DNA of 64,000 nucleotides from a virus, in the IMG/VR virus record IMGVR_UViG_3300035670_011014, positions 1-64,000 of that record; one strand, written 5' to 3'. The translations under genes and the position numbers were made by a program. The notes under the pieces are model-generated. The model saw nothing but the letters and a program-made list of their open reading frames with translations. It made no database searches and had not been told where the DNA came from. Position 1 is the first letter of the stretch; each line of letters opens with the position of its first letter. Positions 36,201 through 45,373 of this stretch are shown in pieces.

Positions 36201-37965
36201 AATATTGAAAAGACTTTTGAACGAGTCAGACTATTTTCAAGTCATGAAGTCTGAAAACCCAATGGTGTATGATTCACTAAAAGATAAATTGAAATTTTTT
36301 CAACCAGCTTTTCACTCAATGACACCTGAGGGATTAAATAGTAGACTAACTTTTTTGAATCAATGTGTAAGACCTGGTGATACAATACCAACGATAGGAC
36401 CTAATGGGCAACTAATACAAAACGATGCTATAAATACATCGTTTGGTGCGCCACCTGTTTGTGTATTAAGAATAGGTGATTTCTATCATTCAAAGATTGT
36501 AATTGGTTCTATTTCATTCAGATATGATCCTTTAGTTTTCGATATTAATCCTGAGGGAATTGGTGTACAACCTATGATTGCAGATGTACAGATCAACTTT
36601 GATTTCATCGGCGGACAAGGATTGGCAGCTCCGATTCAAAAGTTACAAAACGCTCTTTCGTTTAATTACTACGCTAACACTGAAATGTATGATGATAGGG
36701 CTGAAGTTACAGAAGACACAAGTGTGTTTGACAAACAAGTATATGATTCACTTGTATCTCAAGGATTAATCGGACCTCCGACAACTCAATCGTCGAATGA
36801 TGCCGGTGTCACTATTGGTGATATTAAAACCACAAGAACAAGCGAAACAGGACAAACGGGTACTATTTCATACAAGCAACGTATGGATGATTTAGTTGAT
36901 TTAACAAAGAAATACACAGACTCTGTGGTTAATAAATTGGAATCTATTAATGGTTCTTATAACTATGGAGTCTTGATGATATCAACCTCAGAAAGAAATT
37001 ATCAAAATGGAAAGATAATGCAATTTGGAGGGAATTCCTTTGACACGAATTTGTATGGTAAATCAGATAAGATTCAATCAAAATTGGATGATATATTTCG
37101 TGATGCAATATCTGATGTAGATAACGACACATCACCTTTGATTAAGTTTGTTAAACCTAAAAATTTAACAGAAAGTGGTAAGAAACAGTTCAAAGAACAG
37201 ATGAAGTCAAAAATTGCGGCTAAAAAGAATAATTTTTTGACAGAAATATCAACCGCAACAAATGAAATAACAAAATCACAGTTGGATTTGATAAATCTGA
37301 TGTCCAAACTTGATTTTGTTGCCTACGATACTTCACTTTCACCTGCGAGTTTATTTGACGGATATGTTAAGGACAACAAACCAAATATATACGCATTGAC
37401 AGGTACCACTGGAGTAACACAACCCGCAACACAATCAACGACAGATTTGGAACTCAAAGAAGACTACTTGACAGTAGGAACTGATTTGAAAGATTTTTAT
37501 GATAATTTGGGGACAAGTGGTATTATCCAAACCGGTAGTTTTGCAATTTCAAGTTTGAATACGTTTAGTACCGACATTAGCACCGATGCTGACAAAAGAT
37601 TTTACATGATTTTTTCGAATGAAATATTGTCGAACACTCAAGAGTTTATTACTTCAGTTTTGGGTAATTTGTCACAGTTTAACACATGGACTGATGAGGT
37701 AACCGCCGGTACAAATGAACTGAAAAATTACTACCAAGTTTCGAAAGATGCGAGTAATCAAATATTCGAGGAATTTAGGACTAATTACTATGAACCGAAT
37801 TGGGGGACATATCTACCATACCCCTTGGGTAAAACCCGTGACTTTGATTATGGAACCGTTGGTAGTCCAACAAATGTAGTAAAAACTAGATTTACTAACA
37901 TCTATAAAACAACTAACTTGAATAATGACAAGACTAGTTTCTTGGGTAAAAAAGTCTTTAACTAA
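33202..37965 (+). CDS. Large baseplate protein with embedded OmpA-like domain
   Basis: A 1587-residue structural protein. The middle (about 580-720) contains GRPEPIYTYNSTKRSGSL followed by a DHPS motif, a pattern seen in baseplate tube-initiator proteins. Residues about 826-952 look like an OmpA/MotB-type peptidoglycan-binding fold: VTLTLLGQTDN, SPEANMSISKRRIEAVKNF and SVGCRRVVI, the standard G-x-T-D and R-x-x-A-V arrangement. A later part (about 1040-1160) has FGAPPVCVLRIGDFYHSKI and a DINPEGIGVQPM turn typical of baseplate proteins beside the tube. It stands between tape measure and gp53-like genes. Probably a central baseplate component that also contacts the cell wall. Confidence 0.68.
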   Translation: MPSPLSFAATQNFRNDLLVRNLTPYTVPGSFSPINTNQGTSSIILNTSSVIDSPSVEIIGDAQERDLYKLNKYGPGLTNNGYGDTVIINQNNLLASNLGPYRSYSSQPNRTSDQSQTDAFLQNVYGPEGGYGDLIDIVDIQRTIGTREAYYKFVASHYNPAQILLQQDPTGTNGLLSQDSALAQIGAQTLRNEFINRVAQETYQQTLGRANAFDNSADAFDLLGIAVGARTIIEPDWHISVPDTLIGKGLDFISRVTGVYAPYSWIPGDYFRLEPKVSGLNQAINNIASVFGATKKLLPEKKTGSDIFLANTGGGQKSRLFKNISYSKFRPDYKTNFINELNLLAPLGNYYIGSRANDLSNILYPQDELPKDEYGNNIQMAVRDYTEMGKLYEGPEKDFQFGLNTSAAIDGFGVQGGFTWVSPKFKGNAGFKVGKGAEVYGQDTDFDGISAQYNRTESTNYDFTRGSILDDTQRIIEAVPNNGGRLYHVGNAIDQVSKVFNDGYKEMTKGSRVIKYVDENGAIRGEEYCRVFTKDTPYYTFNDLQKTDGNIRKFTNSVLDSTFNLNIAPNSREGGQDSSNLIGGENGNAKKYMFSIENLAWRTSNKPGFTVNDLPISERGPNGGRVMWFPPYDISFDETNTARWDENVFLGRPEPIYTYNSTKRSGSLSWKIVVDHPSILNVIVNKILTKPQSQQELNAIVESFMAGCLKYDIYELAQRFPSFSRKELEEILSETKNLNDVAPEFQNSQTGADGNASQNNAASGFNPILQNFQNLSFYFDENVPNGGAGVNTTSESFDTAFSSYKSEKGSYEAANGTGSTQIGDFFTTNISDQKFNSYVSEFLPKLYEDLEQNVTVTLTLLGQTDNSASPEANMSISKRRIEAVKNFILNYSFGDNKKISKYADRLRFEDNPIGATSTNESGVGCDTTTSGQYNISSVGCRRVVITKINESPNPSNPQQEEQEAQNSPRTQTRQSNAEGTTNSTSVQQTTNPNYTNLAKKILKRLLNESDYFQVMKSENPMVYDSLKDKLKFFQPAFHSMTPEGLNSRLTFLNQCVRPGDTIPTIGPNGQLIQNDAINTSFGAPPVCVLRIGDFYHSKIVIGSISFRYDPLVFDINPEGIGVQPMIADVQINFDFIGGQGLAAPIQKLQNALSFNYYANTEMYDDRAEVTEDTSVFDKQVYDSLVSQGLIGPPTTQSSNDAGVTIGDIKTTRTSETGQTGTISYKQRMDDLVDLTKKYTDSVVNKLESINGSYNYGVLMISTSERNYQNGKIMQFGGNSFDTNLYGKSDKIQSKLDDIFRDAISDVDNDTSPLIKFVKPKNLTESGKKQFKEQMKSKIAAKKNNFLTEISTATNEITKSQLDLINLMSKLDFVAYDTSLSPASLFDGYVKDNKPNIYALTGTTGVTQPATQSTTDLELKEDYLTVGTDLKDFYDNLGTSGIIQTGSFAISSLNTFSTDISTDADKRFYMIFSNEILSNTQEFITSVLGNLSQFNTWTDEVTAGTNELKNYYQVSKDASNQIFEEFRTNYYEPNWGTYLPYPLGKTRDFDYGTVGSPTNVVKTRFTNIYKTTNLNNDKTSFLGKKVFN

Positions 37966-38282
37966 TGGCGTACTTTAATAGATATCAATATTTTCTTGTC
38001 AACGGGGAACAAACAGTAGTTCCGTATGTGACTTTACCTGCAAAAACAACAGACAAACGAACAGTATACAGAACAGGTAAATCAAGGTTAGACAAATTAA
38101 GTCAAGACTTTTATGGTTCACCATATTTTGGATGGTTAATAATGGTTGCAAATCCCGAATTTGGAACAGAAGAATGGGACATTCCAGATGGTTCATTAGT
38201 GGTAATTCCATTCCCCCTCATTTCCTCTCTTCAAGACTATAAAGCGGCGGTAGATAATCATTTCTTATATTATGGCAGATAA
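37965..38282 (+). CDS. 53: Baseplate wedge protein, gp53/LysM-like
   Basis: A 105-residue protein. Its core, YRTGKSRLDKLSQDFYGSP and YFGWLIMVANPEFG followed by IPDGSLVVIPFPL, is the LysM-like fold seen in T4 gp53 and related tail proteins, here without the extra domain of T4 gp53 (about 196 residues). In T4 it joins wedges in the baseplate. The start overlaps the stop of the preceding gene (TAATG) and the end overlaps the next gene by eleven bases, so these three genes are translated together. Confidence 0.72.
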   Translation: MAYFNRYQYFLVNGEQTVVPYVTLPAKTTDKRTVYRTGKSRLDKLSQDFYGSPYFGWLIMVANPEFGTEEWDIPDGSLVVIPFPLISSLQDYKAAVDNHFLYYGR

Positions 38283-41200
38283 CATTTTCGGTAGAAAGTT
38301 CTATGCTGAAGAAAAAATTGCGGTAGAAACTGACTACAATAACATACTCCTTATCGATCCCAATAAGATTGTAACTCCTGATGGTAAATTTGAAGAAAGA
38401 AATGTTCAACAGGAGAACTTAGTAATGTATGCCAATTTAGAAGCAAAATTTTTGCCACGAACTAAATTGGCTAATGGTGTCACTCTCGAGGAGTCTATAT
38501 ATAATGTTCCGATTGCGAACATGAATATAAATTTTTTAAATCCAGGACAAAAGGGGTTTCTTGACAGTTCATGGGCTGACTACATTACGGGTGAAAATTC
38601 ACTCAAACAACAAGGGCAGAATCAGATTAAAACTAACACAAGAATTGATTCGAATAATCAACAAGTAATTAACAGGACTGTTGTCAATCAAAACGATAAT
38701 CAAACCCTTGGAATCAAAAGTATCAAAATTAGAAATACTACTGCTCAGGTTCCCCAAGTAGATATCGAACTTGTAGACGTACAAGGACGCACATTATTCG
38801 AACAGGGTGAAAACTCGATTTACTCTGCTTTTTTTCAATTACCATACCCAATTTTTACATTGACAATCAAGGGATATTATGGTAAAGCGGTACAATATCA
38901 ATTAAATTTATTATCCTTCAACACAAGATTCGATCCGAATGACGGAAGTTACAAAGTTAGTCTGAAATTTATAGGAAGAACGACACAACTTTTGTATGAT
39001 ATTAATTTATCACAATTGGTGACATTACCTAAAATGTTCCCGATTACTGTCAATTCTGAAACCGAAATTACTGAGCCGAGTGAGAGTAAAACAACAACGG
39101 TATCAAATACCCAAACTACACGAGGTATGCAAAAGTTGTTTGAAGTTTATGATTTGTACGAATCAAAAAATTTAATACCTGAAAATTTCCCAAGGTTGAC
39201 AATTGAGGAAATGATTTCACGATATGAGAATTTCCAAAACATCATAGTTAAACAGTACGGTGAACAAGATATGAGTGTCTTGAATGATATTGTTGAGTAT
39301 GAAAAACAAATTCAAACATATAAAAATCAAATAGTTGGGGTTGGTAATCAGTCATGGTTTGGTAAATACATGGATGGATTTAATTTTTACGTCAGCAAAG
39401 ACGGACAAACAAGATATTACAAATTCAAACAAGAGATAACCGAAGATCAAAAAAACACCGCGAGATCTGAACTCAAAGACTTATACATTTCACAAAACAA
39501 TAAGAAGTTAGCTGAAAACAAAACTTTCGGAAACGATGGTAATTTCACAATTGACGGAGAAAGAATAGTCACTGAAGTGATAAATGATATTGATTACAAA
39601 GATTTTTACAAAACTTTTGACAAAGACAATATTGATTGGGAAAAAACATACCAACAACGTTTCAGAGTATCGGGTTCTACAACCCAAATAATTGCTTTTA
39701 AATTAACTGAGGAGGCTAACATACTTTTACTAACAAATAAGTTAGATGAAAACGGTGAACCTGTAGAAACTGAACCACAGTTTTTTATTTTCGGAGACAC
39801 GGCAATTCCCGGTAGTTATACCCTAAACAGTTTTTATTTCAAAATTAATAAAATACTACAGGATTTTTTACCAAAAAAACAAAAGGTAGAATTACTAATG
39901 TCTGAAAGATTGGCAAAAAAAATATCTTCAGATCAAGGATTAGGGTTTTATCCTTCAGTTCGTAATGTGGTTGCTATTATAGTCGCCAGTGCCGATGCGT
40001 TTTTATCGTTAATGGATGATATACACCGAAACGCGTGGAACCAAAGACAAAATCCTGTAAGGTTGAATTCAATCATCAACTCCAACACAAGCGGAATCGG
40101 AACAGACACAAAACAAAGTTTACAGACAAACACTCAAGGACTGGATTTTGTTTATCCGTGGCCTCAGTATTTCGAACTCGAAAGAGATTCACAAGGAAAC
40201 GAATTCTATGTTGAAAAATACCCTGGTGACGTGGACAGTATATCCTCAACCCAGGGTTATCTATCGGATGTGTGGCCTGAAATAGAATTTACAGAAGAAT
40301 TTATCAGAGCCTCACAACGCACAACAGTAGCTAAAACAGACAATGATTATGGCAATCCTGCTATTAGTGCTACGTTTGTACCTGTAACGTCTTTGGAGTT
40401 CCCACTGAATCAGACACCATACAAGACTTCGGCTATTGTCAATAATTTATATGAAATTTTTGAAAGAAGTTATCTAATTGCCTACTACAACAATATTAAT
40501 TTCGGAACTGAAGACAAGTTTGAAATTTTCAAATCATTTGCAGATTTAGAAACATTGAATATTCTAAATAATTTGGACAACTTTGATACCAAACAATTAC
40601 TCAAAAATTATAAATTTACCTCACAAAATTTCTTGGAAGTTTTGCGACAATTTAGTAATGAAGGTACTGGTATAAGTTATCAACAATATGAAAGGGACAT
40701 TTTCACCACACCTTATATACAAGAGTTTGTGGAAAACCCGAATCAAATCTACAATTCACAAACGGTAGATTCAAAATCTATAATAGTACCTGACAACGAA
40801 GAAAGTGTTAAAAAAATATCAGAACTTCTTTCTTCGTCTTTCAGTAAGAACTTTAAGTTTGACAGTAAATATCCATTCACTAACACAACTTGGGTAAAAA
40901 ATAACCTACAAGGATTATCGACAATTGGAAGTGCGGTTGATACGAATAACACAACACGGACACTCAAGTTTAATGCAAGAAAAAAATTGATTGCAAATTT
41001 TGAAAGTGATCCTACAGTGGTACCCTCTATGTTAACTTATAATTCATGGTTGAAATTGGATAAGTGTGCCATCTTTACCAACAACGTGACAACCCGAGAA
41101 CAAGTGACAACATATTACGATTTAGTTGAAGGTAATTTTTCGGTACCAAAAGCAGACGACTATGGGTTACAAGTTACTGTTGGACAGTATACATTTACAG

Positions 41201-44200
41201 CTGCAACTACACAAGTGAGTGAAAAATTCACATCAATGTTGAATACTCCATTCTTTGTAAACTCGATAAGTGATGCGAGTGACAAACTTAGAAATTCAAC
41301 ACAATACCCTTGGGTTAGCTCTGCGTACTTGTTTTTGAACTCTTTACCAATCTCGGGTTTAAGAGAAAAATACAAAACCTTCGAAAACAATTTAGCAACC
41401 GAGCTCGATTACATCTATGCTACGTTGAATAAGTTTTCTTCAATTCACTCTCTACCCTATCCTTTTGTTTTGAAATACGGTTCACTTTGGCACCGATACA
41501 AAACTTGGAAGGAAACAGGGGTTGATGTTGTAAGTGGAATATCCCAAACTGTTGATTATGCTGAGCTGTATGATCCCGTTACCAGTGCAAAGACAAAAAC
41601 ATATGAAATTCCATGGTCGGGTGGTACAGGTATAACCACGACTCAAATTGTCATGGAATTGAACCAGGCGCCTACAACGGGACAAACCTATTCAATCATG
41701 GACTTGGGAGTGTATCCAAAGTTTATTGAAGACTTTTATTATTCTTTGTCTCAATCTTCTATACTGACAGGTTACACGAATCAAGACTTTTTAGCTGCAA
41801 ATCAAAACGGTTTGATATTTGCTAAAAATTCAAATTCAGTTATCAGAAAACTGCAAGGATATTCTCAAACCAACACAGGGAGAACTCTAACAGTAAACAA
41901 TTGGTATCAATATGTTGAATTAGAAAATAACAATGACTTTGGTTCAATCCAAGAGACATCTACAGGATCGACAGGAAGTTATTTGTTAATTCCATCTTCG
42001 GGGGGTATACCAATTAATGAAACCCTTTACGAGTGTTTTGAACAAGGTACAGGTTTGCAAATTTTAGAAGTAACAGGTAATACTTCAGTATATAATGGTA
42101 GTATTCGTAGCTATTGGGGAGCTCCGAACTTTGGTTATTTGAATATGTCGGGGAGTCCTTTACCACAACCCGATATGTACTTCAAAAATATTACACAGAG
42201 CAAATATCAAAATTCCTTCAATTTTAATTCTAAAGGAGAGTATGATTATCTCGAGGATATATTTGGAGTTTTTCCAAAAGATGTTTTGGATATTTTTGAA
42301 AGTAAGTTTTTAGATTTTAGTAAAGCTCAACAGAATGTAACATCAAGTTTGAATGTTGAGAACGGATATTTTGAAGTTGATAATAATTCTGATTTGGTAG
42401 AGCAACAATTAAAATATCAAAACTTCGGATTACTACTTAAAGAATTGTTCTTGGTTGAGACTGGTGATTTACCAGAAGATCAGAATCAAAGAGCGGCAGT
42501 CCTTGCAGATGCTCAACAGAAAAAGATTACTTCCATAATTGATGGATTTTTAAATTTTAGGGTATTGTTGAAATTGGGTAACCCGAGTTTATACAACAGG
42601 AGAATTTGGAACTCATTCAGGTTGACAGAAAAACCAACAGACCCGTATCTGTTTGGAAGTTATTTACCCGGTAGTCTTCCCTCTTCAGATGGTACAACCA
42701 CATTAGTACAAAGTCAGACTCAGTATCCTGAAGAATGGGAAAAGTTATATACTACCGTGGGATTCTCCACAATACCCGAATTACAATACAAAAATACGGG
42801 TAGTTATATAACCGATTTTTTTATTGATAACAACATATCTTTTTCTGTTGGTAACATAGAAAACTGCGCAGGATTGATAAAAATCTATGCAAGTCGAAAG
42901 TTAGAAGAAACCAGTCCAACCTCAGCTTTCAGTACAGAATTCCAACAGGAATTCGGAACATATCTTTCGGGAACTACAGAGTTTCAAAATAACATTTTGA
43001 ATCAAATTTTTACTTCACTAAATAAAAAGTTACCAACTATTAATATACAAACCCAAGTTGAGCCACCAACTCTTGATGGTAAAGCTACACAACAGCAACT
43101 TTATTATACATTCAAAACTTTGAATGATAGATGGATAGCTGGTGGAGATTTTCAAACGAAGACAATTTTCGAAGACTTCTTGTTTATGGATAGAGCTAAC
43201 CGTGATATCGGAGATAAGATAGTCGTTGATTTGGAAGACGTAAAAAATATTGTGGCAAATCCAAACAATGGTGAGAGTGGATTATTAACTTTGATAAACA
43301 CGCTTATCAAGGAAGCGGGTATGTATTTTATGGCACTCCCATCTTACGTAAATTTTTACGGAATACAAGAAGTCGGCAGTAAAAATAGTCCAATCAACTA
43401 TGACATTGCGAGTTCGGCTTTTGGTACTTATTTAGATGTTGATTATCAAGATTCTCGCCCAAAGTTTTTATGTTATTATGTCGGGAAACCATCGGAACAT
43501 TTGGAAATGAATCAAAACGTCGATTACAGATTCCGTGGTGACGGTAGTGATTTAGGTAACCCCACAAAAAACACACTATCAGAAAATCAACAAAACAAAA
43601 CAGATTGGGGAAAAAGTAATAAAGTTGTGGGATTTGCGGTTGATTTTGGAACACGAAATCAAAACATGTTCAAATCGGTTTCTTTAGACCAAAGCCAATA
43701 TAGAAACACCTCAGAAAGTTTTTCTATACTTTCAGGTTTGGCTCAAGTGGCATCAGGACAGAAGGCGGCTCAACAATCAACATCATTGTTCAACTTATAT
43801 AGAACAAGAAGTTATACTTGTGGTGTTAGTTCGATGGGTAACGTAATGATTCAACCTACGATGTATTTCAACCTTAGACACGTACCAATGTTCGAAGGTG
43901 CATATTTGATTACTGACGTGACACATGACATAACTGCTGGTGGTTCGTTCGATACATCATTCAACGGTACACGTATACCTTTATTTGCACTACCTGACAT
44001 TGATAAGTTAGTCACAAGCGTTAACAAAAACTTACTGAGTACTTACCGTGAAAAATTAAAACAAATCGATAATCAAAAACAAGAAGAAGAAAGACAAAGA
44101 CAACAAGCAGAGTCTGAAAAACTTAGAGAACAAGAACGTCAAAAAGAGGAAGAATTGGGTGGGCAACATAGTTGGAATACCCAACGAAGTACTTTGGGTG

Positions 44201-44820
44201 TTGGATGTAACGTCGCTTCAAAATATAGTGGGTTAAGTGGAACCACTTTCAACACGGAAACTGTAAGTATTGGAACAATCATTTCAGAAATAAAGGCATT
44301 AATACCTACAAGTGAGGCGTCATATCAGAACAAAAGACTTATGGCGTTTTGTGTCATTGCACAAGAACAAGGTGGTTATAACAACGGAAATCTACAACAG
44401 TTCAGAATTCCAAACAAGAACGTTGCGGGTGTATACATAGATGGTTCATGGGGATCGATACAAAGAGATGATTTGAATGGGTTCATTTGTTTGAACATTA
44501 CAACATCAAGTGGGCAGGTATCACGACCATTAGCGTCTTTCAAAGAATTGAACAAGTCAATATCCATAGTTGTTTCCAAATTCAAAAACAAAGTACCATC
44601 TGGTAATCCAACAACACCTCCAGGACAAAAAATTCTTGCGACAAATATTATAAGAAACTGGATGACTTCTTGGTATAGATTATCTGATAATTGGGAAACG
44701 TTCAAGAATCAGAAGGATATTGAACCACCATACGATACTTACGGAACTAAGGCGGATAGATTCCAAACAAAGTTTGAAAACTTAATTAAGGTAGCCAAAA
44801 ATTACGGACTATTGGATTAA
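38272..44820 (+). CDS. Giant baseplate hub protein with C-terminal lysozyme-like domain
   Basis: A 2182-residue virion protein, one of the largest in the window. The N-terminal part (about 145-245) has a hub-like beta pattern (FFQLPYPIFTLTIKGYYGKA). Around 1848-1915 the sequence LRHVPMFEGAYLITDVTH and the glycine loops resemble the end of hub proteins of the gp27/GPD type. A charged coiled coil (about 1926-1965) leads to a C-terminal domain (about 1997-2182) that looks like a lysozyme or murein hydrolase: MAFCVIAQEQGGYNNGN, with E2032 in a position typical for a catalytic glutamate. A hub fused to a wall-degrading domain matches the role of T4 gp5/gp27. The start overlaps the gp53-like gene. 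Confidence 0.7.
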   Translation: MADNIFGRKFYAEEKIAVETDYNNILLIDPNKIVTPDGKFEERNVQQENLVMYANLEAKFLPRTKLANGVTLEESIYNVPIANMNINFLNPGQKGFLDSSWADYITGENSLKQQGQNQIKTNTRIDSNNQQVINRTVVNQNDNQTLGIKSIKIRNTTAQVPQVDIELVDVQGRTLFEQGENSIYSAFFQLPYPIFTLTIKGYYGKAVQYQLNLLSFNTRFDPNDGSYKVSLKFIGRTTQLLYDINLSQLVTLPKMFPITVNSETEITEPSESKTTTVSNTQTTRGMQKLFEVYDLYESKNLIPENFPRLTIEEMISRYENFQNIIVKQYGEQDMSVLNDIVEYEKQIQTYKNQIVGVGNQSWFGKYMDGFNFYVSKDGQTRYYKFKQEITEDQKNTARSELKDLYISQNNKKLAENKTFGNDGNFTIDGERIVTEVINDIDYKDFYKTFDKDNIDWEKTYQQRFRVSGSTTQIIAFKLTEEANILLLTNKLDENGEPVETEPQFFIFGDTAIPGSYTLNSFYFKINKILQDFLPKKQKVELLMSERLAKKISSDQGLGFYPSVRNVVAIIVASADAFLSLMDDIHRNAWNQRQNPVRLNSIINSNTSGIGTDTKQSLQTNTQGLDFVYPWPQYFELERDSQGNEFYVEKYPGDVDSISSTQGYLSDVWPEIEFTEEFIRASQRTTVAKTDNDYGNPAISATFVPVTSLEFPLNQTPYKTSAIVNNLYEIFERSYLIAYYNNINFGTEDKFEIFKSFADLETLNILNNLDNFDTKQLLKNYKFTSQNFLEVLRQFSNEGTGISYQQYERDIFTTPYIQEFVENPNQIYNSQTVDSKSIIVPDNEESVKKISELLSSSFSKNFKFDSKYPFTNTTWVKNNLQGLSTIGSAVDTNNTTRTLKFNARKKLIANFESDPTVVPSMLTYNSWLKLDKCAIFTNNVTTREQVTTYYDLVEGNFSVPKADDYGLQVTVGQYTFTAATTQVSEKFTSMLNTPFFVNSISDASDKLRNSTQYPWVSSAYLFLNSLPISGLREKYKTFENNLATELDYIYATLNKFSSIHSLPYPFVLKYGSLWHRYKTWKETGVDVVSGISQTVDYAELYDPVTSAKTKTYEIPWSGGTGITTTQIVMELNQAPTTGQTYSIMDLGVYPKFIEDFYYSLSQSSILTGYTNQDFLAANQNGLIFAKNSNSVIRKLQGYSQTNTGRTLTVNNWYQYVELENNNDFGSIQETSTGSTGSYLLIPSSGGIPINETLYECFEQGTGLQILEVTGNTSVYNGSIRSYWGAPNFGYLNMSGSPLPQPDMYFKNITQSKYQNSFNFNSKGEYDYLEDIFGVFPKDVLDIFESKFLDFSKAQQNVTSSLNVENGYFEVDNNSDLVEQQLKYQNFGLLLKELFLVETGDLPEDQNQRAAVLADAQQKKITSIIDGFLNFRVLLKLGNPSLYNRRIWNSFRLTEKPTDPYLFGSYLPGSLPSSDGTTTLVQSQTQYPEEWEKLYTTVGFSTIPELQYKNTGSYITDFFIDNNISFSVGNIENCAGLIKIYASRKLEETSPTSAFSTEFQQEFGTYLSGTTEFQNNILNQIFTSLNKKLPTINIQTQVEPPTLDGKATQQQLYYTFKTLNDRWIAGGDFQTKTIFEDFLFMDRANRDIGDKIVVDLEDVKNIVANPNNGESGLLTLINTLIKEAGMYFMALPSYVNFYGIQEVGSKNSPINYDIASSAFGTYLDVDYQDSRPKFLCYYVGKPSEHLEMNQNVDYRFRGDGSDLGNPTKNTLSENQQNKTDWGKSNKVVGFAVDFGTRNQNMFKSVSLDQSQYRNTSESFSILSGLAQVASGQKAAQQSTSLFNLYRTRSYTCGVSSMGNVMIQPTMYFNLRHVPMFEGAYLITDVTHDITAGGSFDTSFNGTRIPLFALPDIDKLVTSVNKNLLSTYREKLKQIDNQKQEEERQRQQAESEKLREQERQKEEELGGQHSWNTQRSTLGVGCNVASKYSGLSGTTFNTETVSIGTIISEIKALIPTSEASYQNKRLMAFCVIAQEQGGYNNGNLQQFRIPNKNVAGVYIDGSWGSIQRDDLNGFICLNITTSSGQVSRPLASFKELNKSISIVVSKFKNKVPSGNPTTPPGQKILATNIIRNWMTSWYRLSDNWETFKNQKDIEPPYDTYGTKADRFQTKFENLIKVAKNYGLLD

Positions 44821-44825
44821 GGGAA

Positions 44826-44834
44826 ATATTTATA
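44826..44834 (+). promoter_or_regulatory. Candidate phage promoter motif
   Basis: ATATTTATA, 11 bases before the ATG at 44846, in the 25-base gap after the giant hub gene. Confidence 0.45.
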
Positions 44835-44845
44835 AATAAAAAGAT

Positions 44846-45088
44846 ATGGCAAACTTTGTATTCAAAAAATCTAACAACGAAGTAGTCTTCATAAATGGAG
44901 ATGAAAGTTTTGTAAACTTAGGGGATGGAACTTTCACCTTGTCAAATGCTCAACCGGAATGGGAAATAACACCATGGGATGAAACTGTATTTGAGGGTGT
45001 AAGTGCGGAAATTGAAATTCCCCAAGATTTAGTTCTAGGTAGCGCAACCTTAACACAAGTTAATGGGGAATGGGTTTTGAGTGTTTAA
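44846..45088 (+). CDS. Hypothetical small protein, 80 aa, beta-rich
   Basis: Not recognised. Eighty residues of alternating strands and acidic turns (FVFKKSNNEVVFINGDES, TPWDETVFEGVSAEIEIPQD, LGSATLTQVNGEWVLSV) with no cysteine, suggesting a small beta sandwich, perhaps a structural accessory of the baseplate or capsid surface. It has its own promoter-like motif and is followed by two further small genes. No function is assigned. Confidence 0.65.
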   Translation: MANFVFKKSNNEVVFINGDESFVNLGDGTFTLSNAQPEWEITPWDETVFEGVSAEIEIPQDLVLGSATLTQVNGEWVLSV

Positions 45089-45112
45089 TTCCGTAAAAAG
45101 ACTTCTTAGAAT

Positions 45113-45121
45113 ATATTTATA
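45113..45121 (+). promoter_or_regulatory. Candidate phage promoter motif
   Basis: ATATTTATA, 12 bases before the ATG at 45134. Confidence 0.45.
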
Positions 45122-45133
45122 ATAAAAAAACTT

Positions 45134-45361
45134 ATGTCAAACATAAAAAAATTACTCGACGACTATCTACAAAAGGACTCGAGAATAGTAGAAAAAGAAA
45201 GTGGAAATGGTTACAAAGAAGTTTGTGACTTGGACACAGGTGATTGTTACACTGTCAGAATGAAAGATGGTTTGATAGAAAGAGTCGACAATACGATGAA
45301 ACTAAACAGAACGTTGAAAGTTGAAACACCACACGGAGTTAAAACTCTTTTGAACGGTTAA
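45134..45361 (+). CDS. Hypothetical small protein, 75 aa
   Basis: Not recognised. A short helical start (MSNIKKLLDDYLQKDSR) is followed by a beta-hairpin-like body: NGYKEVCDLDTGDCYTVRM contains two cysteines flanking a D-L-D-T-G-D turn, and the end reads VETPHGVKTLLNG. The peptide is charged throughout with no membrane segment. It is twelve bases from the next gene and probably cotranscribed with it. The role is unknown; a small virion or regulatory protein are both possible. Confidence 0.62.
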   Translation: MSNIKKLLDDYLQKDSRIVEKESGNGYKEVCDLDTGDCYTVRMKDGLIERVDNTMKLNRTLKVETPHGVKTLLNG

Positions 45362-45373
45362 AAAAAATACAAA

